Under the pieces are notes generated by a model. It was not told the DNA's origin, did not search any database, and saw nothing but the letters and a program-made list of their open reading frames with translations. Shown here in pieces: positions 8,291-20,072 of a DNA stretch of 64,000 nt. Source of the DNA: Streptomyces dioscori (GTDB taxonomy: Bacteria; Actinomycetota; Actinomycetes; Streptomycetales; Streptomycetaceae); NCBI RefSeq assembly GCF_003024195.1, contig NZ_KZ679040.1, positions 585,064 to 649,063 of the forward strand, given 5' to 3'. Position numbers and translations under genes: made by a program. Each line of letters opens with the position of its first letter. The stretch's first letter is position 1.

Positions 8291-8318
8291 GGGCCCCCAG
8301 GACGATTCCTGGGGGCCC
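8291..8318 (+). terminator. Terminator hairpin of tig
   Basis: A perfect 12-bp stem GGGCCCCCAGGA / TCCTGGGGGCCC with a CGAT loop lies 22 nt after the tig stop. There is no T-run, as is usual in Streptomyces. Confidence 0.8.
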
Positions 8319-8370
8319 GCAGCCCTCTCCTGAGGCCCGCAGCCGCCCCTGGGGCCCGCAGGGCCTTCCA

Positions 8371-8790
8371 GGGGCGCGGGGAACGGCGCGGCTCGCCCCC
8401 ACCGGGGCCGCAGTCGCGTGTGCCTCCTGGGGGACGTTGGCGGGTGCGGTGTGTGGTGGGTTGCTCGCGCAGTTCCTCGCGCCCCGGAAGGGCCCCTGCG
8501 GGCCCGGCCCCCTCGGGGGCGCGGGGAACGGCGCGGCTCGCCCCCACCGGGGCCGCAGTCGCGTGTGCCTCCTGGGGGACGTTGGCGGGTGCGGTGTGTG
8601 GTGGGTTGCTCGCGCCGTTCCCCGCGCCCCTGGAAGGGCCCTGCGGGCCCGGCCCCTTCAGGGGCGCGGGGAACTGCGCGGCCCGCCCCCGCCGGCCCGC
8701 AGTCGCGTCTGCCCCCTGGGGGCATTGGCGGGTGCGGCCAGCGGCGGGGTGCCCGCGCCCCCGAGGCGGGAGGGGGCTCAGCCCGGTGTA
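8371..8790. repeat. Triplicated 145-bp unit carrying alternating REP cores
   Basis: Forward cores GGGGCGCGGGGAAC(G/T)GCGCG start at 8371, 8516 and 8661, exactly 145 bp apart. Reverse-oriented cores lie between them at 8466-8485 and 8611-8630. The filler, including GGGACGTTGGCGGGTGCGGT, is almost identical in units one and two and diverged in unit three. The array fills most of the tig-clpP1 gap and contains no gene. Confidence 0.9.
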
Positions 8791-8818
8791 ATCCCTGCTG
8801 AACCCAGCGGAGCGCATG

Positions 8819-8832
8819 CGCTCACAGCGAAC
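8819..8832 (-). promoter_or_regulatory. ClgR-type activator box upstream of clpP1
   Basis: On the minus strand the sequence is GTTCGC-TGTGA-GCG, an exact fit to the GTTCGC-N5-GCG motif known for ClgR, the activator of clpP1clpP2 in Streptomyces. It lies about 170 nt before the clpP1 start, after the repeat array ends. The motif is seen directly; binding by ClgR is inferred from the known regulon. Confidence 0.75.
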
Positions 8833-8999
8833 AGTTCCTTCTGCGGGATTCCCCGGAGGGACCCGCGCGTTAGGGTCCATGAGTACGAGGGCAGGGGAGT
8901 CCCCGGAGCCGTCCGACACGGCACGCACACGGGGTCCCACGCCCCCAGCAGAAGACGTGTAGACGGCCCGGCGCCGTCGTAAGACGAGCAGGTGGATAC

Positions 9000-9617
9000 G
9001 TGACGAATCTGATGCCCACAGCCGCCGGCGACCCCATCGGTGGTGGCCTCGGCGACCAGGTCTACAACCGGCTGCTCGGCGAGCGGATCATCTTCCTCGG
9101 CCAGGCGGTCGACGACGACATCGCCAACAAGATCACCGCACAGTTGCTGCTCCTTGCCTCCGACCCGGAGAAGGACATCTACCTCTACATCAACAGCCCC
9201 GGCGGCTCGATCACCGCCGGCATGGCGATCTACGACACCATGCAGTACATCAAGAACGATGTGGTGACGATCGCGATGGGCATGGCGGCCTCCATGGGCC
9301 AGTTCCTGCTGAGCGCGGGCACTCCGGGCAAGCGCTTCGCGCTGCCGAACGCGGAGATCCTGATCCACCAGCCCTCGGCCGGTCTCGCCGGTTCCGCGTC
9401 GGACATCAAGATCCACGCCGAGCGGCTGCTGCACACCAAGAAGCGGATGGCGGAGCTGACCTCGTTCCACACCGGCCAGACGGTGGAGCAGGTCACCCGC
9501 GACTCGGACCGGGACCGCTGGTTCGACCCGATCGAGGCCAAGGAGTACGGCCTCATCGACGACATCATGCCCACCGCTGCCGGAATGCCGGGCGGCGGCG
9601 GTACCGGAGCGGCATAG
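9000..9617 (+). CDS. clpP1: ATP-dependent Clp protease proteolytic subunit 1
   Basis: A 205-residue serine peptidase that forms the ClpP barrel with a Clp ATPase. The catalytic Ser is in [14 protein letters not shown], the His in [10 protein letters not shown] and the Asp in the RDSDRDRWF segment. The [13 protein letters not shown] strand is canonical. GTG start at 9000; an ATG four codons later is an alternative. It is followed after 102 nt by clpP2, the standard clpP1P2 pair of Streptomyces, and preceded by a ClgR box. The C-terminal GGGGTGAA tail is unstructured. Confidence 0.97.
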   Translation: MTNLMPTAAGDPIGGGLGDQVYNRLLGERIIFLGQAVDDDIANKITAQLLLLASDPEKDIYLYINSPGGSITAGMAIYDTMQYIKNDVVTIAMGMAASMGQFLLSAGTPGKRFALPNAEILIHQPSAGLAGSASDIKIHAERLLHTKKRMAELTSFHTGQTVEQVTRDSDRDRWFDPIEAKEYGLIDDIMPTAAGMPGGGGTGAA

Positions 9618-9635
9618 GGCGCCCAGCGCCGACCG

Positions 9636-9657
9636 GGCGCCGGCGCAAGCCGGCGCC
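9636..9657 (+). other. 9-bp hairpin with GCAA loop between clpP1 and clpP2
   Basis: GGCGCCGGC pairs perfectly with GCCGGCGCC around a GCAA (GNRA-type) loop, 18 nt after the clpP1 stop. There is no T-run. It may stabilise or attenuate the bicistronic mRNA; the function is inferred. Confidence 0.55.
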
Positions 9658-9719
9658 GCGCCGCTCCGAGAGACCCCAGCCGACCGCCTCAGCCCTTATC
9701 AGGCTCTTCAGGAGACACA

Positions 9720-10400
9720 GTGAACGACTTCCCCGGCAGCGGACTGTACGACCGCGCGCAGGCCGAGTACACGGGTCCTCGCGCGGAGTCCCGCTACGTC
9801 ATCCCGCGCTTCGTCGAGCGCACCTCGCAGGGCGTGCGTGAGTACGACCCGTACGCGAAGCTGTTCGAGGAGCGCGTCATCTTCCTCGGCGTGCAGATCG
9901 ACGACGCCTCCGCCAACGACGTCATGGCGCAGCTGCTGTGCCTGGAGTCGATGGACCCCGACCGTGACATCTCGGTCTACATCAACAGCCCCGGTGGCTC
10001 CTTCACGGCGCTCACCGCGATCTACGACACGATGCAGTTCGTGAAGCCGGACGTCCAGACTGTTTGCATGGGTCAGGCCGCCTCCGCCGCCGCGATCCTC
10101 CTGGCGGCCGGTACGCCGGGCAAGCGCATGGCACTTCCGAACGCGCGCGTGCTGATCCACCAGCCCTACAGCGAGACCGGCCGCGGTCAGGTCTCGGACC
10201 TTGAGATCGCCGCCAACGAGATCCTCCGGATGCGCGGTCAGCTGGAAGACATGCTGGCCAAGCACTCGACGACGCCGATCGAGAAGATCCGCGAGGACAT
10301 CGAGCGCGACAAGATCCTCACGGCCGAGGACGCCCTCGCGTACGGCCTGATCGACCAGATCATCTCGACCCGGAAGATGAACAACGCCGCGGTCGCGTGA
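9720..10400 (+). CDS. clpP2: ATP-dependent Clp protease proteolytic subunit 2
   Basis: The second ClpP subunit, 226 residues. It has a roughly 40-residue N-terminal extension relative to ClpP1 (through [25 protein letters not shown]). Catalytic Ser in [15 protein letters not shown], His in [10 protein letters not shown] and Asp in [14 protein letters not shown] start at 9720 with AGGAGA about 6 nt before. In actinobacteria ClpP1 and ClpP2 form a mixed tetradecamer that works with ClpX or ClpC. The hairpin at 10425-10462 separates it from clpX. Confidence 0.97.
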   Translation: MNDFPGSGLYDRAQAEYTGPRAESRYVIPRFVERTSQGVREYDPYAKLFEERVIFLGVQIDDASANDVMAQLLCLESMDPDRDISVYINSPGGSFTALTAIYDTMQFVKPDVQTVCMGQAASAAAILLAAGTPGKRMALPNARVLIHQPYSETGRGQVSDLEIAANEILRMRGQLEDMLAKHSTTPIEKIREDIERDKILTAEDALAYGLIDQIISTRKMNNAAVA

Positions 10401-10424
10401 CGTATCGCTGTATCGTCTGCCGCT

Positions 10425-10462
10425 CCTTGACGCGGTTCACGACAAAGTGAACCGCGCCAAGG
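10425..10462 (+). terminator. Hairpin between clpP2 and clpX
   Basis: A perfect 10-bp stem CGCGGTTCAC / GTGAACCGCG (10431-10440, 10447-10456) with loop GACAAA, extended by CCTTG/CAAGG. It could end the clpP1P2 transcript or partly attenuate read-through into clpX. Confidence 0.6.
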
Positions 10463-10560
10463 GGGGCCCGAACGGGGGGCTCGGCAAGGTACCGTCGGAC
10501 ATAAGGCAGCACCAGGAGCCGCTGGACCTAGGCGTCTCCCAGGCGAAGGGGAAGCACACC

Positions 10561-11847
10561 GTGGCACGCATCGGTGACGGCGGCGATCTGCTCAAGTGCT
10601 CGTTCTGTGGCAAGAGCCAGAAGCAGGTCAAGAAGCTCATCGCAGGCCCTGGTGTGTACATCTGCGACGAGTGCATCGATCTCTGCAACGAGATCATCGA
10701 GGAAGAGCTCGCGGAGACGAGCGAGGTGCGCTGGGAGGAACTTCCCAAACCTCGCGAGATCTACGAGTTCCTTGAGGGTTACGTCGTAGGCCAGGAGTCC
10801 GCCAAGAAGGCCCTCTCGGTCGCGGTGTACAACCACTACAAGCGGGTCCAGGCCGGCGAGAACAGCACCGGTCAGAACCGCGAGGACGCCATCGAGTTGG
10901 CGAAGTCCAACATCCTCCTGCTCGGTCCCACGGGCTCGGGCAAGACGCTGCTCGCCCAGACGCTGGCCCGCATGCTGAACGTCCCGTTCGCCATCGCGGA
11001 CGCGACGGCGCTCACGGAGGCGGGGTACGTCGGCGAGGACGTCGAGAACATCCTGCTGAAGCTGATCCAGGCCGCGGACTACGACGTCAAGAAGGCCGAG
11101 ACCGGCATCATCTACATCGACGAGATCGACAAGGTCGCCCGTAAGAGCGAGAACCCGTCGATCACGCGCGATGTGTCGGGCGAGGGCGTCCAGCAGGCAC
11201 TGCTCAAGATCCTGGAGGGCACCACGGCCTCCGTTCCTCCGCAGGGCGGACGCAAGCACCCCCACCAGGAGTTCATCCAGATCGACACGACGAACGTGCT
11301 GTTCATCGTGGGCGGTGCCTTCGCGGGTCTGGAGAAGCTCGTCGAGTCCCGTGCGGGTGCCAAGGGCATCGGCTTCGGCGCGACGATCCGCTCCAAGAAG
11401 GAACTTGAGGCGAAGGACCGCTTCGAGGACGTCATGCCCGAGGACCTGGTGAAGTTCGGGATGATCCCCGAGTTCATCGGCCGTCTCCCGGTCATCACCT
11501 CGGTCCACAACCTCGACCGCGAGGCCCTCCTCCAGATCCTGGTGGAGCCGCGCAACGCCCTCGTGAAGCAGTACCAGCGCCTGTTCGAACTGGACGGCGT
11601 GGAGCTGGACTTCGAGCGCGAGGCCCTCGAAGCCATCGCGGACCAGGCCATCCTCCGCCAGACCGGCGCGCGCGGCCTGCGCGCCATCATGGAAGAGGTC
11701 CTCCAGGCAGTGATGTACGAGGTCCCGTCCCGCAAGGACGTGGCCCGCGTGGTCATCACCTCGGAGGTCGTCCGCTCGAACGTGAACCCGACCCTGATCC
11801 CACGCGACGCGCGGGGCCGGGGACCGGGCGAGCAGAAGACGGCGTAA
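10561..11847 (+). CDS. clpX: ClpX AAA+ unfoldase, specificity subunit of ClpXP
   Basis: A 428-residue ClpX. The N-terminal C4 zinc finger is CSFCGKS...CDECIDLC (about residues 13-40). Walker A is GPTGSGKT, Walker B is IIYIDEID, and the pore loop GYVGED and sensor segments are present. GTG start at 10561, giving [15 protein letters not shown], matches the family; the frame stays open upstream without conserved sequence. It unfolds substrates and feeds them to the ClpP1P2 barrel encoded just upstream. Confidence 0.97.
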   Translation: MARIGDGGDLLKCSFCGKSQKQVKKLIAGPGVYICDECIDLCNEIIEEELAETSEVRWEELPKPREIYEFLEGYVVGQESAKKALSVAVYNHYKRVQAGENSTGQNREDAIELAKSNILLLGPTGSGKTLLAQTLARMLNVPFAIADATALTEAGYVGEDVENILLKLIQAADYDVKKAETGIIYIDEIDKVARKSENPSITRDVSGEGVQQALLKILEGTTASVPPQGGRKHPHQEFIQIDTTNVLFIVGGAFAGLEKLVESRAGAKGIGFGATIRSKKELEAKDRFEDVMPEDLVKFGMIPEFIGRLPVITSVHNLDREALLQILVEPRNALVKQYQRLFELDGVELDFEREALEAIADQAILRQTGARGLRAIMEEVLQAVMYEVPSRKDVARVVITSEVVRSNVNPTLIPRDARGRGPGEQKTA

Positions 11848-11871
11848 GCGGGCCCGCACGGACGCGAGTTA

Positions 11872-11910
11872 CGGAGAAGGGCCCCGGTCACCGACCGGGG
11901 CCCTTCTCCG
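11872..11910. terminator. Strong bidirectional terminator between clpX and the convergent gene
   Basis: A 16-bp stem CGGAGAAGGGCCCCGG pairs with CCGGGGCCCTTCTCCG around a TCACCGA loop, between two convergent genes. One arm has CCCTTCTCC instead of a T-run. Confidence 0.85.
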
Positions 11911-11938
11911 TTGCGCGTGTCGTGTCGTCCCGCGTCGC

Positions 11939-12874
11939 TCAGAGCTTGACGCGGACCTCCTTGCGGAACTTGGCCGTCAGTTCCGCGGCCGCCTGGAGGT
12001 CGGCGCCCTTGCCCGCCATGGCGTTGGCCATGTCGATGTTGATGATGACGCCGAGCGTGCTGTGGTCGCCCCAGATACACACCGGCATGCTGATCGAGGA
12101 CGGGCCGGAGGCCGCGTCACCCGTGGCGTCCTCGTTCGTGATCTTGGTTTCCTGGCACTTCAGGACCGCGCCGTCGAGGCCGCTGGGCGAGTAGCTCTTG
12201 GGGCTGCCGACGACCTCGCCCTCGTCCGCGCCGTCCTTCTCGGAGCCTTCCTTCATGTCGACGAACATGGCGTCGACGACCTTCTCCGGGTCGTCGATCT
12301 CGCCGTACACGCCCATGAACTGGATCATCTGCAGGGCGAGCGGGTTGTTCTCGTCCCCGGCCTGGTACCCCGCGTTGACGTCCTTGGCGCCCTGGACGCC
12401 GTGCTTCTCGGCCTTCTTGATGTCGCTCTCGTCGAAGCCGCCGCTGTCGGCCTCTTTGCTCTTCTTGTACTCGGTGAGCACCGTCGCCGGAGTTGTCAGC
12501 TTGTGGGGGCCGTCGTCCGTGACGTCCGCCGAGGCGCCGCCGCTGCCGCCGATGATGAAGTACGCGCCCACCGCGATCGCGGCCACGACCGCCACCGCGC
12601 CGACGATCAGGCCCGTCTTCTTCTTGCCGCCGCCGGGGGGCGGGGGCACCGGGGCGCCGTACGGCGGCTGCTGGCCGTAGCCGGGCTGCTGCGGCGGGAC
12701 GCCGGGAGGGGCCTGCTGGGGGTACCCGTAGCCAGGCTGCTGCGGGGGAGCCTGCTGCGGGTAGCCGTAGCCGGGCTGGGGGGCCTGCGGCTGCTGGCCG
12801 TAAGGACCCGGCTGACCGTACGGTCCGGGCTGCTGCGGCTGCCCGCCGTACGGGCCCGGCTGGTTGTAGCTCAT
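11939..12874 (-). CDS. Membrane-anchored protein with Pro/Gln/Gly/Tyr-rich N-terminus, function unknown
   Basis: 311 residues. Residues 1-85 are a low-complexity cytoplasmic tail with repeated [12 protein letters not shown] and GPYGQ units. One transmembrane helix follows at about 89-110 ([22 protein letters not shown]), then an extracytoplasmic domain of about 200 residues with two Cys (LKCQE, MPVCIWG) that could form a disulfide. ATG start at 12874. This type (proline-rich tail, one helix, outer domain) is common and multicopy in Streptomyces; I know no defined activity. It stands alone between clpX and valS, divergent from valS. Confidence 0.8.
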   Translation of the reverse strand: MSYNQPGPYGGQPQQPGPYGQPGPYGQQPQAPQPGYGYPQQAPPQQPGYGYPQQAPPGVPPQQPGYGQQPPYGAPVPPPPGGGKKKTGLIVGAVAVVAAIAVGAYFIIGGSGGASADVTDDGPHKLTTPATVLTEYKKSKEADSGGFDESDIKKAEKHGVQGAKDVNAGYQAGDENNPLALQMIQFMGVYGEIDDPEKVVDAMFVDMKEGSEKDGADEGEVVGSPKSYSPSGLDGAVLKCQETKITNEDATGDAASGPSSISMPVCIWGDHSTLGVIINIDMANAMAGKGADLQAAAELTAKFRKEVRVKL

Positions 12875-12972
12875 TCTGGGTTCCCCTCCAGATGCTTATG
12901 TGTTCCGAACATCCTCACTCAAGGCGGGGACGGCCGAAGCGCCGGGGGCCGCACCGTTACCAATTAATCGAG

Positions 12973-13003
12973 TTTCGGAGCAAGCCTGTGACACCTCTAA
13001 ACT
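12973..13003 (+). promoter_or_regulatory. Leaderless-type promoter of valS
   Basis: TAAACT (12998-13003) lies 6 nt before the GTG start and no ribosome-binding site is visible. A weak -35-like TTTCGG is at 12973-12978 (19-nt spacer). This spacing predicts transcription starting at or next to the start codon. Confidence 0.5.
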
Positions 13004-13009
13004 GATGGC

Positions 13010-15643
<2,634 letters not shown>

Positions 15644-15651
15644 GTGTTTTT

Positions 15652-15686
15652 GAGGGCCCCGGGACCTTGATGGTTCCGGGGCCCTC
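15652..15686 (+). terminator. Terminator hairpin of valS
   Basis: GAGGGCCCCGGGACC faces GTTCCGGGGCCCTC around a short TTGATG loop, 9 nt after the valS stop and just after a GTTTTT stretch. Confidence 0.8.
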
Positions 15687-15689
15687 GTG

Positions 15690-15844
15690 CGTTCGTCTTC
15701 GGCTGCGGGCCGGTGGGGGCCGGTCGCGCAGTTCCCCGCGCCCCTGAGAAGGGCTGCGCCCTTCCCGAGAGCGAGGTGCGTTCGTCGGCTGCGGGCCGGT
15801 GAGGGCTCGTCGCGCAGTTCCCCGCGCCCCTGAAAGGCCGGGGC
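15690..15844. repeat. Two REP cores in an 86-bp duplicated unit
   Basis: Reverse-oriented cores CGCGCAGTTCCCCGCGCCCC are at 15725-15744 and 15811-15830, each preceded by a copy of GGCTGCGGGCCGGTG. The unit is duplicated in tandem between valS and folC. The second copy runs into the folC promoter. Confidence 0.85.
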
Positions 15845-15860
15845 GCGGGCTCCGTAGACT
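15830..15860 (+). promoter_or_regulatory. Leaderless-type promoter of folC abutting a REP core
   Basis: TAGACT (15855-15860) lies 6 nt before the GTG start and no ribosome-binding site is seen. A possible -35, CTGAAA (15830-15835, 19-nt spacer), begins on the last base of the REP core, so the repeat may supply part of the promoter. Confidence 0.45.
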
Positions 15861-15866
15861 GGGGGT

Positions 15867-17372
15867 GTGAGTGAGATTTCGCAGGACAGCAGTGGGTCCG
15901 ATCCGTTCGATGCCATCGTCGAGGCCGAGACGGAGCGTGATCCCGATCTCGCCGTGATCGAGGCCGGCAGTCGCACCCTGCGTACGCAGGGCCCGGCGCC
16001 GCAGTCCGACATTCCCGCGCGCCCGGACGACCCGGAGGCCGACAAGGCGCTGCGCCAGGTCGAGACCGAGCTGGCCACGCGATGGGGCGAGACCAAGCTG
16101 GAGCCGTCCGTGGCCCGGATCTCCGCGCTCATGGACGTGCTGGGCGAGCCGCAGCGCGCGTACCCCTCGATCCACATCACGGGGACCAACGGCAAGACGT
16201 CCACCGCCCGCATGATCGAGGCCCTGCTCGGCGCCTTCGAACTGCGCACCGGTCGGTACACCTCGCCGCACGTCCAGTCGATCACCGAGCGGATCAGCCT
16301 GGACGGGGCGGCGATCCCGGCCGAGCGGTTCGTGGAGACGTACGAAGACATCAAGCCGTACGTCGAGATGGTCGACGCGGCCCAGGAGTACCGACTCTCC
16401 TTCTTCGAGGTGCTCACGGGCATGGCGTACGCGGCCTTCGCGGACGCGCCCGTCGACGTGGCCGTCGTGGAGGTCGGGATGGGCGGCAGCTGGGACGCCA
16501 CCAACGTCATCGACGGGGATGTCGCCGTGGTGACCCCCATCGACCTCGACCACACCGACCGGCTCGGGAACACCCCGGGGGAGATCGCCAAGGAGAAGGC
16601 CGGGATCGTCAAGCAGGGCGCGACGGTCATCCTGGCCCAGCAGCCCGTCGACGCGGCGCAGGTCCTGCTCAAGAAGGCCGTCGAGGTCGACGCCACCGTG
16701 GCCCGTGAAGGGCTTGAGTTCGGTGTGATCAGCCGGCAGGTCGCGGTCGGCGGGCAGCTGCTGACGCTGCGCGGTCTCGGCGGGGAGTACGAGGCGGTGT
16801 ACATCCCGCTGCACGGGGCGTACCAGGCGCACAACGCGGCCGTGGCGCTCGCCGCCGTGGAGGCGTTCTTCGGCGTCGGGTCCCAGCGGCCCGAGGCGCT
16901 CGACATCGACACCGTCCGCAAGGCCTTCGCGTCGGTCACCTCGCCCGGACGGCTTGAGGTCGTACGCAAGTCGCCGACCGTCGTACTGGACGCCGCGCAC
17001 AACCCGGCGGGCGCCCGCGCCACCGCCGAGGCGGTCCAGGAGGTCTTCGACTTCAGCCGGCTGATCGGTGTCGTCGGGGCGAGCGGCGACAAGAACGTAC
17101 GGGGGCTGCTCGAAGCGTTCGAGCCGATCTTCACGGAGGTCGTCGTGACGCAGAACTCCAGCCATCGCGCGATGGACGCGGACGAGCTGGCTGGTATCGC
17201 CGTCGAGGTGTTCGGGGACGACCGCGTGCAGGTCGAGCCCCGGCTGGACGACGCGCTGGAGGCCGCGATCACGCTGGCCGAGGAAGAAGCCGAGTACGCG
17301 GGCGGCGGCGTCCTCGTGACCGGTTCCGTCATCACGGTCGGCGAGGCCCGGCTGCTGCTGGGAAGGGGCTGA
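15867..17372 (+). CDS. folC: Folylpolyglutamate synthase / dihydrofolate synthase
   Basis: A 501-residue Mur-ligase-fold enzyme that adds glutamate to (dihydro)folates. The P-loop is HITGTNGKTSTARM near residues 108-121. Further family segments are YTSPHV, FEVLTGMAYAAF, VVEVGMGGSWDATN, HTDRLGNTPGEIAKEKAGI and VVLDAAHNPAGA. There is an N-terminal extension of about 60 acidic residues before the conserved part. GTG start at 15867. A DUF4233 membrane-protein gene starts 7 nt after the stop, so the two are probably co-transcribed. Confidence 0.95.
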   Translation: MSEISQDSSGSDPFDAIVEAETERDPDLAVIEAGSRTLRTQGPAPQSDIPARPDDPEADKALRQVETELATRWGETKLEPSVARISALMDVLGEPQRAYPSIHITGTNGKTSTARMIEALLGAFELRTGRYTSPHVQSITERISLDGAAIPAERFVETYEDIKPYVEMVDAAQEYRLSFFEVLTGMAYAAFADAPVDVAVVEVGMGGSWDATNVIDGDVAVVTPIDLDHTDRLGNTPGEIAKEKAGIVKQGATVILAQQPVDAAQVLLKKAVEVDATVAREGLEFGVISRQVAVGGQLLTLRGLGGEYEAVYIPLHGAYQAHNAAVALAAVEAFFGVGSQRPEALDIDTVRKAFASVTSPGRLEVVRKSPTVVLDAAHNPAGARATAEAVQEVFDFSRLIGVVGASGDKNVRGLLEAFEPIFTEVVVTQNSSHRAMDADELAGIAVEVFGDDRVQVEPRLDDALEAAITLAEEEAEYAGGGVLVTGSVITVGEARLLLGRG

Positions 17373-17379
17373 GCTCGCT

Positions 17380-17724
17380 GTGCGGACGCTCTGTGCTTCG
17401 ACGCTGATCGGTGAGTTCTTCGTGATCGGGTTCGCCGGGCTCGTGGCGATGAAGGATCCCGATCTGTCCATGGCCACGGTCTGGACGGTGTGCGGGGTCG
17501 CGATGGTGCTGTGCCTGCTGTTGTGCGGGGTCATCACGCGGCCGGGGGGTGTGCAGCTGGGCTGGGGGCTGCAGGTGCTGCTGATCGCGAGTGGGTTCGT
17601 GGTGCCGGTGATGTTCTTCCTGGGGGCGGTCTTCGCTGCGCTGTGGTGGGCTTCTGTGCACTACGGGCGGAAGGTGGAGGAGGCGAAGGCGCGGTTTGCT
17701 GCGCAGGCGGGGGTTGGGGGGTAG
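17380..17724 (+). CDS. DUF4233 family small integral membrane protein
   Basis: 114 residues with about four hydrophobic helices (LIGEFFVIGFAGLVAM, TVWTVCGVAMVLCLLLCG, WGLQVLLIASGFVVPVMFFLGAVFAALWW). It starts with GTG 7 nt after folC, an arrangement I recall as conserved in actinobacteria and used to recognise the DUF4233 family. Function is unknown; a role near folate or membrane metabolism is only guilt by association. Confidence 0.8.
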   Translation: MRTLCASTLIGEFFVIGFAGLVAMKDPDLSMATVWTVCGVAMVLCLLLCGVITRPGGVQLGWGLQVLLIASGFVVPVMFFLGAVFAALWWASVHYGRKVEEAKARFAAQAGVGG

Positions 17725-17830
17725 TTCGGGGTTCCGTCCTTTCCTCGGGGTTTCCCCGGGCCCCTTTGTCCTCAGGCGCCGGACGGGCTTGATCGCTTCG
17801 GGTGCGGGTGCGGGTCCGGTGGGGGCGGGT

Positions 17831-18142
17831 CGCGCAGTTCCCCGCGCCCCTGGAAGGCGGGGCTGCGCCCCTGCCTTCCGGTGGGTGGGCTGGGGGTTTC
17901 GGGTGCGGGTCCGGTGGGGGTTGTTCGCGCCGTTCCCCGCGCCCCTGAGGGCCAACAGCTGGGGCGCAGCCCCGCTTTTGAGGGGCGCGGGGAACTGCGC
18001 GGGTCACCCTCACCGGGCCGCGGCGAAGGTGTCTCCCCCGCGTCCCCGAACGGCCCCTTCGGGGACGCAGTCGCGTCTGCCGAGGGTGGTGTGTCGGCGG
18101 GTGCGGGCCGTCGTGGCTTGCTCGCGCAGTTCCCCGCGCCCC
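17831..18142. repeat. Four REP cores in the DUF4233-ndk gap
   Basis: Reverse cores lie at 17831-17850, 17926-17945 (CGTT variant) and 18123-18142, and a forward core at 17982-18001. The segment 17955-18015, with AGCTGGGGCGCAGCCCCGCT before the forward core, recurs almost unchanged near 40610-40670. The whole 530-bp gap is repeat-derived and no gene is seen. Confidence 0.85.
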
Positions 18143-18253
18143 CGAAAGGCGGGGCGGAGCCCCCCCCAGGACCGGGGGCGGGGGCGGAGCCCCCAGGGAC
18201 ATGCCCTGTAGCCTCGGCATCCGCATGTTCGTGACCCCTAAGGAGCCATCACC

Positions 18254-18667
18254 GTGAGCCAGCGCACCCTCGTCCTTCTCAAGCCCGACGCGGTCCGTCG
18301 TGGCCTGACCGGCGAGATCATCAGCCGTATCGAGCGCAAGGCCGGCTGGCAGATCACCGCGCTGGAGCTGCGCACCCTGGACCAGGAGACGCTGGAGCAG
18401 CACTACGGCGAGCACAAGGGCAAGCCCTTCTACGAGCCGCTGGTCACCTTCATGGCGTCCGGCCCGGTCGTGGCCCTGGTCGTCGAGGGCGAGCGCGTCA
18501 TCGAGGGCGTACGGGCGCTCGCGGGTCCGACCGACCCGATCGCCGCCGCGCCCGGCTCCATCCGTGGTGACTTCGGTGTGATCGTCCGCGAGAACCTGAT
18601 CCACGCCTCGGACTCCGAGGAGTCCTCCGAGCGCGAGCTGAAGATCTTCTTCCCCGGTCTGGCGTAA
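18254..18667 (+). CDS. ndk: Nucleoside-diphosphate kinase
   Basis: 137 residues, normal length. It transfers the gamma phosphate between nucleoside triphosphates and diphosphates through a phosphohistidine, the His in RENLIHASDS near residue 115. Family segments LVLLKPDAVRRGL at the start and GPTDPIAAAPGSIRGDF are intact. GTG start at 18254 with AAGGAGCC about 8 nt upstream. Followed by a hairpin, so probably monocistronic. Confidence 0.96.
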   Translation: MSQRTLVLLKPDAVRRGLTGEIISRIERKAGWQITALELRTLDQETLEQHYGEHKGKPFYEPLVTFMASGPVVALVVEGERVIEGVRALAGPTDPIAAAPGSIRGDFGVIVRENLIHASDSEESSERELKIFFPGLA

Positions 18668-18682
18668 CCGTCCCACCGGCAG

Positions 18683-18707
18683 GGGCCGCCTCGCCCGGAG
18701 GCGGCCC
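18683..18707 (+). terminator. Terminator hairpin of ndk
   Basis: GGGCCGCCTC pairs with GAGGCGGCCC around a short loop, 16 nt after the ndk stop. Confidence 0.75.
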
Positions 18708-18832
18708 GGGCCGCGGTGAAAATCTTGTGAAGCGAAAATCCCCTGAAGCTTTGTCAGGCAGGTAGCGTCTGACCTGCGGCCCGCCCACAATGGGACGCAC
18801 AATGAGGGCCGTCTGCGGGCATATGCGTGCCG

Positions 18833-18856
18833 ATCGGGGGAACGCGTTCCCCCGAT
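18833..18856. promoter_or_regulatory. Perfect 24-bp palindrome upstream of mreB
   Basis: Each arm reads ATCGGGGGAACG, and the two meet without a spacer around CGCG. It lies 170 nt before the mreB start, in a 358-bp gap that should hold the mreB promoters. A zero-spacer palindrome suits a dimeric DNA-binding protein as well as a hairpin. The binding protein is unknown. Confidence 0.5.
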
Positions 18857-19025
18857 GGCCCGTCTCCACAAGCGAGGCGGCGCGTCATCTGCTGACAATG
18901 GCGAAGACCCTCGCGCAGTGTCCGTGCAGGCGAGACTACGATGGAAGTCTTCACGTCACAGCGCTCACCCTCGCCATCCTGAAAAGCCATCAAAAGCTCC
19001 ACTTGGGAAGGCCAGACGAATCCTG

Positions 19026-20057
19026 ATGGGGAACTCAATGTCGTTCATCGGCCGTGACATGGCTGTCGACCTCGGGACCGCCAACACGCTGGTGTACGTC
19101 AGGGGTCGCGGGATCGTACTCAACGAGCCGTCCGTCGTCGCGATCAACACCAACACCGGTGGCATCCTCGCGGTCGGCGCGGAAGCGAAGAAGATGATCG
19201 GGCGGACGCCGGGCAACATCGTTGCCGTGCGCCCGCTGAAGGACGGTGTCATCGCCGACTTCGAGATCACCGAGCGCATGCTCCGCTACTTCATCCTGAA
19301 GATCCACAAGCGGCGCTACCTGGCCCGTCCTCGCGTCGTCGTCTGCGTGCCCTCGGGCATCACGGGCGTCGAGCGCCGTGCCGTCATCGAGGCGTCGTCC
19401 CAGGCCGGCGCCCGCCAGGTGCACATCATCGAGGAGCCCATGGCCGCGGCCATCGGCTCCGGCCTGCCGGTCCACGAGGCCACGGGCAACATGGTGGTGG
19501 ACATCGGCGGCGGCACCACCGAGGTCGCGGTCATCTCGCTCGGCGGAATCGTCACGGCACAGTCCATCCGGGTGGCCGGCGACGAGCTGGACAACGCGAT
19601 CATCCAGCACATCAAGAAGGAGTACTCGCTCCTCCTCGGTGAGCGGACGGCAGAGCAGATCAAGATCACGATCGGTTCCGCGTACGACCTCGACAATGAC
19701 GAACACACCGAAATCCGCGGCCGGGACCTGGTCTCCGGCCTTCCGAAGACCGTCGTGATCTCGGCGGCCGAAGTCCGCAAGGCGATCGAGGAGCCGGTCA
19801 ACTCGATCGTCGACGCCGTCAAGACCACCCTGGACAAGTGCCCGCCGGAGCTGTCCGGCGACGTCATGGACCGCGGGATCGTGCTCACCGGCGGCGGCGC
19901 CCTGCTGCGCGGCCTCGACGAGCGGCTGCGGCGCGAGACGGGCATGCCGATCCACATCGCCGAGGACCCGCTGGACAGCGTGGCGCTCGGGGCCGGCAAG
20001 TGCGTGGAGGAATTCGAGGCGCTCCAGCAGGTGCTGGACGCCCAGCCGCGCAGATGA
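19026..20057 (+). CDS. mreB: MreB, bacterial actin homologue
   Basis: 343 residues. The actin-fold phosphate loops are visible: [10 protein letters not shown] near residue 16, [13 protein letters not shown] near 158 and [15 protein letters not shown] near 288. In Streptomyces MreB is dispensable for tip growth and acts in spore-wall synthesis and spore integrity. Start choice: ATG at 19026 gives MGNSMSFIG, the form I recall for S. coelicolor; an ATG at 19038 has a closer GGGGAA. First gene of the mre/rod cluster; a hairpin and a separate promoter lie before mreC. Confidence 0.97.
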   Translation: MGNSMSFIGRDMAVDLGTANTLVYVRGRGIVLNEPSVVAINTNTGGILAVGAEAKKMIGRTPGNIVAVRPLKDGVIADFEITERMLRYFILKIHKRRYLARPRVVVCVPSGITGVERRAVIEASSQAGARQVHIIEEPMAAAIGSGLPVHEATGNMVVDIGGGTTEVAVISLGGIVTAQSIRVAGDELDNAIIQHIKKEYSLLLGERTAEQIKITIGSAYDLDNDEHTEIRGRDLVSGLPKTVVISAAEVRKAIEEPVNSIVDAVKTTLDKCPPELSGDVMDRGIVLTGGGALLRGLDERLRRETGMPIHIAEDPLDSVALGAGKCVEEFEALQQVLDAQPRR

Positions 20058-20072
20058 CGTAACTCTTCGATT

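Noticed and set aside
6808..8940. A 710-codon minus-strand frame across tig and the repeat array
   Set aside because: It is antisense to tig and runs through REP repeats; the sequence contains repeated ARGTA-type peptides that are simply the translated REP core.
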